Shown piece by piece: positions 48,312-59,757 of a stretch of 64,000 bases of DNA. The position numbers and the translations under genes are program-made. Origin of the DNA: Panax quinquefolius (lineage: Eukaryota; Streptophyta; Magnoliopsida; Apiales; Araliaceae); assembly GCA_020205615.1 (NCBI GenBank), contig CM035167.1:61693436-61757435 (forward strand), read 5' to 3'. The notes under the pieces are model-generated. The model had not been told where the DNA came from, made no database searches, and saw only the letters and a program-made list of their open reading frames with translations. The first letter of the stretch is position 1. The number at the start of each line of letters is the position of its first letter.

Positions 48312-49866
48312 TGTTAGTTCCTAGTTGGCACAATAGTTATCTAGAAGGGGGGGTTGAATAGATATTTAAAAATCTTTTCGTTTTAAACTTGTTCTTTGAT
48401 AATGATTAAAACTTAGCGAAATAAATGTTTGTTTTAATCTTCATCACCAAGCAATGGAGTAATGAGGGTGAGGCAGTTATGGCAGTTATAACAGATATAG
48501 CAGTTATGATATGAATGTAAATGACACAGTCATTTTTAAGTGGTTCGAGCACTTAAAGCTCCTAGTCCACTCTTCTACTCAACGCAGTAGGATATCCACT
48601 AAGGATATCTATTACAAACACGAATCACACAAATTCCTTCTAGACCGTGATCTAGGAACTCTTAGTTCACTCTTGAACTCTTCAAGTCCAAAGAGACTTG
48701 GCTTTCTTATAGTTCACTCTGAACTCTTCAAGTCCAGCGAGACTTGGTACTCTTCTTCATTGGTTGATAATGTTGTGTTCTTGATGGTTGCTACTCGATT
48801 CGTTGTGTAAGCACTTGTTCTAAAGAACTGAGTAGCTGAGCAAGCTTTGCAATATCTCAGATCGTAGAGTTGAGCTTGAGAGAGATGTTCACGTTGTTTG
48901 TTCAATGCTTGCTTAGTTTCTCTCTCATCTATCTGATCTGCATATATTTGATGTTAAAAACTATCCGTTGGATCCATCCGTTGTGGCATTAAATGCATAT
49001 GAACTTTCTGTACTATGATGGAGACATTTCTTCACATCTTCTGAAATTGCATTCTGGCCCATTGACACAGCAGACTGCTTTCTCACCTACCACCTGAAAA
49101 GGTGTTTTGTCCCTCTTATCCATGGTACTATCCTTAGCTTCTTCAATACGCTTCTTTGTTGCATACTAAGGATATTTCTTTACTCTGGGACTGATGAGTA
49201 CTGCAGCGTCTAGAATCCATTCCTCATATGTTAAAATCTACCTTTACACAAATCATGAGGCTCGACGTTTTCTGACATGAGACAGATGATGCTCTACGAT
49301 TTGTATTATGATTCTCTATGATTCAGATCGTAGTGACTTGTTGCCTTGGTGCTTGATCTGATGCTATCATTTAGAGAGCACTACGATTTCCCTTAAACCC
49401 TTGCACACTACGATCCTTACTTGCTCGTGTTGTTGACTCTACGTTCCCGAGAGCACACTACGATCGTTGACTTGTAAACTTCATTTTTCCTTCAGTACAC
49501 TGCGATCGTGGAGTTTGGCTCGGCAAACATTGGGACCACTCTACGATTTCCGAAAAGTCCCTTCAAGGCAGGCACACACTACGATCCGTTAAGCTCTACA
49601 TTTCTGCCTTGACTTCTGCACTATTGATCAGATGATACACTACGATTTCTTTAAACCCTATCTATTACATCTCAAGATCAACCTAACAGCTTTGATCTTT
49701 TCTATCTATACATTCTATTAAAGAATGATACACGTTAAGATCTTAGATCAACCTAACAACTTTGATCTATCACTAAGTTCTTGTACATATATTCATTGAA
49801 GGACCTTACAAACAATCATGAGCTTATACATTAAAACATCAAATCATAGGATGCATTCTCCCAACA
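48312..49866 (-). repeat. 5' LTR of element E
   Basis: Partner of 32717-34276, with both terminal dinucleotides intact. Differences between the two LTRs are concentrated at CAG/CTG words. The plus frame at 48511-48810 is not a gene. Confidence 0.95.
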
Positions 49867-50066
49867 AGTGTGTTAATAAATGTATTGAGGACTTATTTTG
49901 AGTGTGGATATTGTCAAGATGACAATATTTGTATTAAAACTCACAGCATATATTTTGTCGTATTTTACACAACTGTTTTATAATTAGTTTGTATTTGTAT
50001 TCAGTACCATGTATTTGGCAACTTAGAATAGGTGATGTATACCTATTTTGGGGGCATCACACAATC

Positions 50067-51897
50067 AAATTGCACAAATTGAGCGAAAACGTGGAAAATC
50101 AGAGTTTTAAAATTTTACAAACCATATACCCGGATCATCCTTTATGCACAATTATTAATTAAATGAAAATATGAAGAACAAGAATCATACCCTTGAAGAT
50201 TCGAGCTTCCTCAGGTACAAGTTCACCTCCAATCTTTTTCGTGTTTAACTTGAATCCACCAGGTTTGGTTCCTTCCCTTGATCAACGTTAGCCACCCAAG
50301 TGTTTGGCCTCTAGAGGTGATCCACCAAGGAAGAAGAAAAATTCAAGAAGATGGGTATTTGGCAAAACCCTAGTTTTTCTATCTCTCATAGAAAAGGAAT
50401 GTACTCTCCAACTATTGAAATTATATATCTCTGATATATGATATAAGACTCCTTTTATAAAGATATCAAGTAACCCTATTTAATTAAAATAAGGTATTAT
50501 TTATTTAATTAAACTCTTTTAATTAAATGGGCTCCCTAATCTTATTAGGGATAATTAATTAAACTCATTTAACTAATTTTCCCTCCTAATCCTATTAGGA
50601 ATAAATGAGAGTACTTATATTAAATTAATTCCTAAACTCTTTTAGAAATTAAAATAATAATAATTGTAATAATATTAATAAGTCTCCTCTTATTAATTTA
50701 TATTTAATATTTCTAAAATAATAAATAATAAATATTAAATTATTTAATTTATTCTATCACCATAGATTAAATTAAATATACTTAACATATATTATTACGA
50801 TTATGACATTAACTTCTTAAATAATTATTCTTCCTTTTATGGTGTGACCCTTTAGGTTCTCCATATTAAACCGGTTGTGAATAAATTAATTAGAACAATT
50901 CTAATCTTATTTAAATAAATAAATTAAATGATTAATTTATTTAAATAAATAATATTTATTCTACAATAGGGATAAGCCTCCCAATGATCAACGACTTTCC
51001 GGATAATATAGATTTCAACATTAATCATAAAAGAACTTTTGAGTTAATAGTTACTGCATACAATTCAATCCTTCCAACATACAATGTCCCAATTAAATAT
51101 AAGACATGGAATTTTTGTCAAGTCTTATTTTATTTAATTATATGTATTTTCGACTCTTAAATGCACAACACCAAATAATGCAAATTAGAAACTCCTTTCT
51201 AATTTAATTACGCTATGCCGAGGACTCACTGGTTGTCATTTATCGAATCACATAGGATATTTCTCTTCTTTTACTAGAAGTGGTAGATTCTTTATTGATC
51301 ATACATTATCTCCATGTATAACTTATTATACCCAAGCATACCCTTTGATATACCCTAAGGGTCTTAAGGAATAAGTCAAAGTATAACTCATCATACACAA
51401 GATACTATGATGATCTCAAGTCCAAGGATCACTTGTACTACTATCACTACAGGAATTCCTATTGACATGCAAGTAAAACTCCATTAGGTATTCCTTAGAA
51501 AGCCACGTTCAGTGAACTTATTCTCTAATAAGCACCTACATACTTGCTTTAGTGTCTCCACACAAATTATCATGAGATCAATCATCCTCATCCAATGAGT
51601 AAGCAACATATTTACCAATCTATTCGGATTCACTAATCCCCAATTTAGTAATCCAACGATTGGGAACTATTTTAGTTTTAAGCTTTCTAAGAATTTAGAT
51701 CTCATTAGAATGATCATCATCATTATTCTAAAAGCATTGCTAAAAACTATGGGTTTATCACATATTATAAAACAACATCATGTAGATAATTAAAAGCCTT
51801 TAATTAATTAATACTTTTTATTTATAAATGAATAAGATTGTTACAAAGTATATGCTTTATCATCAAACATGATTGGCTTGTGTGCATACTACTTTCA
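50067..51897 (-). repeat. Copia B 3' LTR, main part
   Basis: On the minus strand it begins TGAAAGTAGTATG at 51897 and runs to 50067, where Tekay A split it; the last 31 bp are at 10468-10498. It aligns over its length with the solo LTR 13171-15058 in reverse orientation. A decayed polypurine-like CAAGTGGTAGAT lies just outside it at 51898-51909, as expected for a 3' LTR. Confidence 0.9.
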
Positions 51898-53000
51898 ATC
51901 TACCACTTGCACTAAAGCCAATCGACATGGTATCTCATACCCTTCTTCTCTAAGTGATGATTATCCTGCTGTTGGATAAGCTTTAGTTAATGGATATGTA
52001 ATGTTGTTCTTGAGAGTTCACTATCTCTATAGTGATTTCCCATCTTTCAGTGATTCCTATAACCAAGTGAAAGTGCCACAACACATGTTTAGATCCAAGA
52101 TGAGATTTAGGAACTATTCATAGTTCTTTAATGAACTTTTCATCCAAACAATCAACTTGCAGCTTCATTTATAGCTATATATTTTGTCTTTATCACTAAA
52201 CCAACAACTATTTGCTGTTTGGAACCTTTCCAATTCACTGCACCACCATTCAAGGTAACGCTTTACCTTAAAGTGGATTTTCTGTCGTCTTGGTCTGTCT
52301 AAAAAAACTTGAGTCTGTTAAGCCCTCTAGTTTTAATTTAGACCCACCATGAATATGATCACATCCTAAGTGTCGGTTAAGTACTTTAAGATGTTTTTCA
52401 CAGACTCATATTTAACTTCTCCAGAATATGACTGATCAACATCAGGTCTCATACATTTCATTGCATACATGATAGGTACTCATGCGATCTCTCTTTTAGG
52501 AGTTCATGCGGACTATTAAGAGAGATACACTTCATGGCTCATCAACATGAAACATCTTCTGGAGTTTTCCATGCTAAACGACTTTAGTATCAAATGAATA
52601 TACGTTTCTCGGGTTAAGTCGAGCATCCTCTTAAATCTATTTATATAGATTTGTATCCCCAATTAAGATACTCTTCCTAAATCATTCATGGAGAAATGTT
52701 TAGACAACTTTATCTTTACTGATTGTAGCATTAGTATGTCATTCCTTATCCGTAGTATATCAACATATAATACCAGGAAAGTCACGGCGCTCCCACTGAC
52801 CCTTTTGTACACACTAGGTTCATTCTTATTTTTGATAAAATCAAACCTTTTTGATTGTCTAATCAAAACGAATGTTCCATTTTGAGAAGTTTTCTTCAAT
52901 CCATTTCTCTGAGTGTCTACAACTCTTAACTAATCGCATTTAACTGGATCATCATCTTCTATGATGTGTACCTCATCATCATCATCTATGATGAATCCAT
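51898..53000 (-). pseudogene. Copia B RNase H and reverse transcriptase remnants
   Basis: The clearest part is 52899-52663: TFVLIRQSKRFDFIKN, EPSVYKRVSGSAVTFLVLYVDIL, LQSVKIKLSKHFSMNDLG. These are the blocks around the catalytic YVDD of a copia reverse transcriptase, but one Asp is missing (YVDIL). From 52660 down to 51910 only scattered RNase-H-like pieces with many stops remain. This copy cannot encode an active enzyme. It is older or more decayed than element E. Confidence 0.85.
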
Positions 53001-54190
53001 ACCTCCTAAGTATCTTCGATACTATTCCAGATTTACAATTTGGTTGTGGTACAATAGGTCTATCTACAGGTTCCTCTTATTTGACTTATAATATTTTGTG
53101 GTTCTTGAACTCTTCAAGATTCTATTATCCTCCCACTAGCCCCTTCAACGATAAACACCTTTATCTTAGAAGGCAACGTGTTTCGCAACAAACACCTTTT
53201 GCTAAGTAGGATTATAGAACATATACCCTAAACTTACTTTAAGATGTCTCACAAATCGACACTTGTCAAATCTTGTCCCAAGCTTATCCTTTAAAACCTT
53301 TTTCACATAAGTTGGACAACCCCTTATCTTAACATACTTAAGATTAGGAATCCTCCCTGTCAATAACTTTTATGGAGTCTTGGGGCCGGATTTTGAGGTT
53401 ACCTTTTTCGTAGATATGCAGCCATTTCTAGGGCATGGCCCCAGAAGGATACTAGAATGTCGGTAAAATCATTATGGACCGTACCATGTCCAACAAGGTA
53501 CAATTTTTCCTTTCAGATAAATCAATCAATTATTGTGTATCAGGAGGCGTCCATTATGAGAAAACCATTTGAGATAATCTAGAAACTTATTGCACAAGTA
53601 TTTCTTCCTTGATCCGATCAAAGAATCCTAATACTAAGCCAATTTGTTTCATTTCTGAATTCTTTGAACCTTTCAAATAATTTACAATTGTATTTCAGCA
53701 AATACACACATTCAACTTTTTGAATGATCATCTCCTTTTTCTTATACTAGTTTGTTCAATTTGCAAAATAATTTTTACATATGTCAAGTACACAAAATCC
53801 ATTAAGTAATATTTCAGTTCTATACAAAACATTATTATTATAAATAGAACAACAATTGTTCTTAATTATAATACCAAAGATTTCATTGTCCAACAATAAA
53901 ATGAAAATAATGTTTCTAACAAGAACTAGAATACAGTAACAACTTATTGGCTTAATAGACTTGCCCGTAGGCATTGCTAAACTATAAGTTTATATGGCTA
54001 ATGTAGCAACCTTTGCTTCATTTACTAGACATAGGATTACTTATCCTTTGTTTAGCTTTCTACTTCTGCTTGGTCCCTTCATAAATCTATATTTATGATA
54101 ACCAAAGATGGTATCCAATACCCAAATAGAACCTTGACTTAAAGAAAAAATTATTTCAATCATGAATAAAAACTATATTTGTAACTGAAG
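53001..54190 (-). pseudogene. Copia B integrase remnants
   Basis: At about 53400-53160 the minus strand encodes TP-KLLTGRIPNLKYVKIRGCPTYVKK, DKCRFVRHLK-like, GYMFYNPT and QKVFVAKHVAF, with stops between. These match the C-terminal half of the copia integrase and the link to the reverse transcriptase. The stretch 53560-54190 has no clear motif; the 72-codon frame at 53756-53974 is not recognisable and is not called. Confidence 0.7.
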
Positions 54191-54993
54191 CTTCACTAAG
54201 TTTCTTTTGGTTAGCCTCTACAAGATACTTCTCGCGGTTTCTTTTCCAGTGTCCAAGCTTATTGCAGTGGAAGCAAACTCCTTTGCTATCCATATCAGTT
54301 TTGTTCTTATTATCCTTTGTTTCTGTCTTTCTATATACCTTCTTTGAATCGTTCTTTTTTCAGAAGATCATTTGACCCCTACCAGTAAGACCTTGTCTTT
54401 CTTGGTTGGAAAGTGACTCTCAACATTTTTCAACATGTTAAGCAAATCAGCGTAGCTGATATCTAGCTTGTTCATATGAAAAATTCACAACAATTGTGAG
54501 AAGGAGTCCGGGAGTAACTACAAGATCAAATCTTGGCTCAACTCTCCATCCATGACAAAACATGTTGTCCTAATTGTTCAATCAAATTGATAATGTTTAG
54601 GACATGTGTCTGTACTGTAGTGTCGTTGGTCATTCTAGATCGGAAGAGCTCCTTAGATATTTGATATCTATTAGTCCTACTTTCCTCGCCATCAACTACT
54701 TGATGTGCAGGAATATAGTAAGAGCATCCATAGTTTCATGCTGACGATGAAGCTTGTTACTCATGGATGCGAGCATGATGCATTGAGCCAACTGTGCATC
54801 ATCTTGCCACTTTCTAAAAGTAGCAATCTCTTCCTCAGAGGCATTGTCTGCAACCATTGTAGGAAAGACGTATTAAGGACATAAGATAGCTTTTTAGCGA
54901 TGAGAACTATTCTCAAATTCCTTAACCAATACGAGTAATCCGATCCGGTTAAATAACATCTAATATGCTTCACAGATATAGTAATTTAGACAT
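54191..54993 (-). pseudogene. Copia B gag
   Basis: ATG at 54993 (MSKLLYL) is chosen from its place just before SILD-like text and the gag signature LTGSDYSYWLRNLRIVLIAKKLSYVL. A segment ATFRKWQDDAQLAQCIMLASMSNKLHRQHETMDA follows, typical of Tork/Angela-like copia gag. After many stops the zinc knuckle CFHCNKLGHWKRNR is found near 54275-54235; its last Cys is lost. The gag is heavily broken and shifted. Confidence 0.82.
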
Positions 54994-55691
54994 TGTAAAA
55001 TTCTATAAATGAATTTGTAATTAATAACATTTTAGCATACATTCTTTTATTAATTACCAAAATAATTTAGGTCTTGTTTTAAATTGGTATCTCCCACTAT
55101 TTTCTTCAAACTATATTACCCTCAATATATATAGTTTAGCAATATCTAATTGAAGATATGCTAGTGAGAATAAGGATCCCATTTCAAATGTATATAGCCT
55201 TGTGTGTGCACAACAAACTATATATAAATAAATAGGTAGACAACTCTTATCAATTACATCAACTATGTAACTCCTTGTATTTTTCCTCTTAAATCATAAT
55301 GGTCAAGTGTGTGCACATCCGAACTAAAATGATTTAAGTTAAGTCAGACCCAGCATTTCCATATAAGTGAAGAGAAAACTATAGCCCTTGTGTGTGCACA
55401 ACAAAGCAGTAATGTTCAATTTCTTATAAACATCATATGTAATAAAAACATCTTAAATATTTAATACTTGTCTTGTGTGTGCACAAAAAACTCATATTAA
55501 ATATTCAATACTCTATTGTTTCTATCATGCTAGAAGGCGACGTTCGATATTCCAAATATCTTTGAACGTTACAACTTAATATAAAATATTTAAGGGTTTT
55601 GTTATTAATTTGTCTCATCTTGTTTAGCGCGCATGCACATATATATATAAAATACGCGTCATATTAATTAACATATGAAGCATATTTGCAT

Positions 55692-55726
<35 letters not shown>

Positions 55727-56220
55727 ATATAAGCATAAACATATAGAATACTATATTCTACCCGGATTGATTATGGACTTTTATTCTAGTTTGGTTCACT
55801 AGAGCCACAAAGTGAACCAAAAGGTCAAACCCTAGGAGTGCAAGAATTAATATTTACAAATAATTATTACATTTAAACTCGGGCTCCATTACAAACGGGT
55901 CTTCAAGTGCTCTTTGATCCTTGATCTCCAATTCTTCAAAATTAATTCTAACTATTCCTATTACAAAACTATTCAAAATAAATAGAAACCTTGATCAGCA
56001 GTCAAGGGGAAGTACATAGGAGGGAGTTAAAATTTACATTAAGAAAAATTAGAGAAGACGGGGTACATAGACCCCATTTAATAAAATCTATATATTCATG
56101 CATCCAACTAAAATAAAATCCAATCACATTGGTCAATAGTCCATAATCAATCCCATTTATTATCATACACATCACCATATGCATCAATAAATAACATTCA
56201 TCTCATTAATAATATACATT

Positions 56221-56256
<36 letters not shown>

Positions 56257-56410
56257 ATATCATTTAATGGGCAAATTTAGTTAGTATAAAATCTAATTTT
56301 GAATCAAAATAAACTCCTTTATTTTAATCCAAATTTAAATCAAAATAAACCTCTTTTATTTTAATTTATCCTATTTTGAATAAAATAAACTATTTTATTT
56401 TAATCAAAAT
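54994..56410 (-). other. Unassigned region upstream of copia B gag
   Basis: By position this should hold the 5' leader, primer site and 5' LTR of copia B. I find neither a Met-tRNA primer site nor sequence like its 3' LTR. It contains four TGTGTGCACAA words (55199-55490), TA microsatellites (about 55685-55727 and 56223-56254) and loose AATAAACTCCTTTATTTTAAT repeats at 56300-56405. The 61-codon frame at 56002-56187 has no motif. It ends where Tekay C is inserted; AAAAT (56406-56410) is the candidate left target copy. Confidence 0.5.
55199..55490. repeat. Four spaced copies of TTGTGTGTGCACAACAAA-like word
   Basis: Copies begin at about 55199, 55305 (shorter), 55387 and 55473. Spacing is 106, 82 and 86 bp. 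The core GTGTGTGCACA contains a GTGCAC palindrome. Confidence 0.8.
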
Positions 56411-57475
56411 TGTGACGCCCCCAAAACAGGTATATATCACCCATCTTGAGTCGCCAGATACAAGGTACTGAATACAAATACAACTTAATTATACAACAGT
56501 CGTGTGAAATACGACAAAACATAGGCTGTGAGTTTTAATATAAATATTGTCATCTAGACAATATCCACACTCAATAGAGTCCTCATTACATTTATTATCA
56601 CACTATTTCATAGAATAGTGAGGACTACTAATGCACCATCTAGGACCATCACTCTGTTCCCCGACTAGTCCCAGCTACGTTCTCATTTCCTGAAGAGAAC
56701 AGTGAAAGAAAGGTTGAACTCAACTAGCCCAGTAAGAAATATTATGACTAAGATAATGCAGAATAAATTATCAATAGCCTTCAATGAAATATAACAAGCG
56801 ATAAAATATAATAGACAACAAGTTTTAGATCAAAAAGCTGCGTGAGAATAAGCAATCCATTAGAAGAGTCAAGTAAAGTATAAAATCTACTGTCTTCTAT
56901 GATTTAAAAAGTTTTTCATCAACTTTATCGTTGAGACTCAGCTTAATAAATAAAATCGAATCATCCCTGCTCCATGGCCAAGGATATTCATATAATCATC
57001 AATGGTCATGACTATACCGAATAATCCCTGGTCATAATCATACCAACAACTGTCCACCAATGAACTACATGCCAATGAGGACTTTTATCACATCATTCGT
57101 CACATTACAGTCATGATTATACCAAATAATTCCTGGTCATAATCATACCAAGTCCATCTATGCACGTAAGCCAAAGATGACTTTCAACATAATATAAGCA
57201 TGGGGATGATGACAATTCAATAAAACAAATTCAAGAATAAATTTTAAAGATTTATAAGTTAATTTATCCTGAACTCAATAACGTCCAAATTGTCAACATG
57301 ATACTGCTTTGTGTAGTAAAATTCAAGAATAATCAAAAGAATATTTCCATGAAAAGATACTGGATGAAGTGCAAATATCAAAGATATTCCACTAATTTCA
57401 TGGAGTATAGAAGCCAAAGCTTTAACCAACTGAGTATAATAGAATATATGAAACTATAAATGGAATTTCGCCCGT

Positions 57476-58020
57476 CATGTGGTAATCCACGTAGACAGAT
57501 CATTTCCACAATTTAATAAGGAATGAATACGAAGGATCATTCACCATGCATATGGTAATCCACATAGACAGGTTATTCCAACAGAATAATAAAGAATGGA
57601 ATAACATAAGGATTCACCATGCGTGCGATAGGCGCATGAACAAGTTATTCCCAATAGAATAATAAATAATGGAAACGAGTCCGGCAGATAAGCGCCACAG
57701 ACGAGGATATTAAAGCGAGAATAATAAATAATGAAACCCGGTCGGCGTAAGAACGCATGCATGACGAGGATATTCGGCGAGAATAATAAATAATGGAACG
57801 GTAAAGTCGTAAGCAACGCGAGACAGGATATTAAACGAGAATAATAAAGAATGAAATATTAGAAGAATTTCACCATGTATGCGGTACTTCAGCATAAACA
57901 AAGTTATTCAACAGAATAATAAGAATGGAATAACAGAAGAATTTCACCAAGTATAGGGTATCCCGCGTATACAGGTTATTCCAACAGAATAATAAAGAAT
58001 GGAATAACAAAAGTTCTCTT
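57476..58020. repeat. Expanded ~57-bp tandem array in Tekay C 3' LTR
   Basis: About nine units, each with GAATAATAAATAATGGAA-like text and a GCGTA/GCATA core, reversed relative to element A, which has four. Several units show GCGAG or ACGAG where others have CAG. Confidence 0.8.
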
Positions 58021-58494
58021 CATGAATAAGAAAGAAAGAATACCCCTTATGAGTAACAAATAATATTTCCTACCTTAGAAAAAACTGGATGATGGAATAG
58101 TGAAGTAGCAGAATACTTTTCTTCTTTCTCTCTATAGTTTCTCTCTCTAGAGTTTCAGTGAATTCGTAAGAAATAATGAAGGAATGAGCTTCTATTTACA
58201 GGAGAATGGACTGAATAATAACTAATTCATGAACGGTCCAGATTGATATACTTTTAAACAGACGGTCCATATTGATTTACTATTAAAACTTAAAGCAACA
58301 GTCCATACCGATTTACTATTAAAACTTTAAACCAGCAATCCATATTGATTTACTATTATAACTTTCCACCATCGGTTTATATTGATTTACTATTATATCT
58401 TCAACCAACGGTCTGAAAAATTAGCACATCTTCTCATGGAATAATATTCTACCCAAAAAATGATTTGGACCAAAAAGAAATATATCTTACGGGT

Positions 58495-58575
58495 GAATAG
58501 TACCCTATGAATAGTAACTCATGAATAGTAATTCGTGAATAGTAACTCGTGAATAGTCACTCGTGAATGGTACTT
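58495..58575. repeat. GAATAGTAACTCGT short tandem repeats
   Basis: Five to six units of about 15 bp, the reverse complement of the GTTACTATTCA units of LTR G at 20498-20570. Confidence 0.8.
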
Positions 58576-59394
58576 CGACACGAAAAGTGTCCCGAATACC
58601 CAATTGAACAATATAACCTCCAGACATCAATTATTATCGAAACAAATGTCGATTTCCACTAACACTAATAATCCTAACACAATGGAACTATCAATTTCAT
58701 CTTTAATCAACACGAACTTATTCATCATTAATATTATAACTCATAATATTTAACAACCAGGTCGTTCCCAGGAGAGAGGGGGCTTTTCGATAAGGATTTC
58801 TCCTTATTGGCGCGCAATTAGGTGACCAAACCTATCCTTGACAGAACTTCTAGACATTGTCAATATTGCAAATAATAATATGAATAACTTTGTCGTCTCA
58901 ATTATTGATTTAATAATATAACATATTATGCAGATGATACTATAACAATAATTGAATCAATAATATGAGAGATATGATGCAAAAATTACTGTAGCAATAA
59001 TTGAGTATAACTGAGTGACTTCTCACGTAAGCATGCATAATCAATACCGTGTGCTACTATGTAACCACGCGTATTACTGTACTTTTACTACCGATTAGTT
59101 CAACAGTTTTAACGGTAACACCTCCGCCGTTATTTTTATAGAAAGATAATTTTGTCGTTTTCTAACTACGACAATACTTCCGTTGTGGGGTCCACCAATG
59201 ATTGTGCCGTCGTACAATATTCCCTGTTAAAACGAATATTCCCGACCAATCGAATATTATATAACCACTTGCTTACTTTGCAAAATTTATAAATACTATC
59301 CACAACTATAACATTATATCAAATTCACACCATAATATTAAAAAATTATTTCGAGAAAGTTAAATATTTAATCATAAAATCTGGGGTCTCACAA

Positions 59395-59407
59395 TCTCCC
59401 CTTCTTA
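59395..59407 (-). promoter_or_regulatory. Polypurine tract of Tekay C
   Basis: AAGAAGGGGAGAT on the minus strand, one base from the LTR end, identical to that of element A. Confidence 0.9.
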
Positions 59408-59757
59408 TGGAATTTCGCCCTCGAAATTTACGTACGTACCTGGTATGCCGAATAGGTGAGGATACCTTGACTTCACTTCAAATTCTAACTCTTGAGGTAT
59501 AACCTTTGAGTGTCGAATATAATCCTTCTTATCCAAGATTTTAACACGTATCTCCTCATACGTTAAATCATCCGCTATCTCGTCCGGTTCTAAATTAATA
59601 ATGTGGTTCGGGTCGTCCCCATATTTACGTAACGTCGATACGTTAAAAACGTTATGAACACACGACATACTTGGCGGTAAAATGAGTCTATAAACCACAG
59701 TTCCTACTTCATCGAGGATTTCAAATGGGCCAATTAAATCAAGGGTTGAGATTTCCT
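59408..59757 (-). pseudogene. Tekay C integrase C-terminus and chromodomain-like tail
   Basis: MVYRLILPPSMSCVHNVFNVSTLRKYGDDPNHIINLEPDEIADDLTYEE is followed by KILDKKDYIRHSKVIPQ and LEFEVKSRYPHLFGIPGTY. Compared with element A, the core VKVLWRNHDIEEMTWE is absent between VIPQ and LEFEVKS, so the chromodomain-like motif is deleted in frame. The end is therefore shortened by about 17 residues. The frame opens upstream into GPFEILDEVGT and then meets the deletion junction near 59757. Confidence 0.85.

Larger units (their letters stand above)
32717..49866 (-). mobile_element. Sirevirus-like Ty1/copia element E in the Tekay A 3' LTR
   Basis: It is bounded by TGTTAGTTCC (32717) and CTCCCAACA (49866) and flanked by a perfect AGTGT duplication (32712-32716, 49867-49871). 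Gene order on the minus strand is LTR, Met-tRNA primer site, gag with two zinc knuckles, protease, integrase, reverse transcriptase, RNase H, a long spacer, an extra ORF, polypurine tract, LTR. Copia order plus a large gag and an extra 3' ORF point to a Sirevirus. About 12.7 kb belongs to E itself; 40054-44463 is a later insert. Confidence 0.92.
10499..50061 (+). mobile_element. Tekay/Del-type Ty3/gypsy element A, split by nested insertions
   Basis: TGTAAGACCCC at 10499 and GGGGGCATCACA at 50061 are flanked by the perfect 5-bp duplication CAATC (10494-10498, 50062-50066). Removing the inserts 12985-24905 and 32717-49871 leaves LTRs of about 2.79 and 2.85 kb around a 4.8-kb internal region. 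That region has primer site, gag, protease, reverse transcriptase, RNase H, integrase, chromodomain-like tail and polypurine tract in that order. The order and the C-terminal VKVLWRNH...TWELE motif are those of Tekay chromoviruses. Stops and frameshifts in every domain show that it is decayed. Confidence 0.93.
30059..50061 (+). repeat. 3' LTR of Tekay A, split at 32716/49872
   Basis: The two parts are 30059-32716 and 49872-50061, joining inside GAAATAGTGTGTTAATAAAT as in the 5' LTR. TATAAATA is at 31310-31317. The end GGGGGCATCACA is followed by the CAATC duplication. The inserted DNA is the Sirevirus-like element E. Confidence 0.93.
56411..59393 (-). repeat. 3' LTR of Tekay C
   Basis: It runs on the plus strand from TGTGACGCCCCCAAAA to CTGGGGTCTCACA and is 2983 bp. 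It is homologous to the Tekay A LTR, including GGTTTGGTCACC (reversed, near 58820), the 57-bp array and the GCTCAC module near 56715. The TATA box is mutated (TGTAAATA, near 58194). Minus frames at 57541-57816 and 57710-57901 are repeat translations. Confidence 0.93.

Noticed and set aside
55090..55115. TGGTATCTCCC on the plus strand as a primer-binding site for a further copia element
   Set aside because: The match to the Met-tRNA site stops after seven bases and no LTR end lies beside it.
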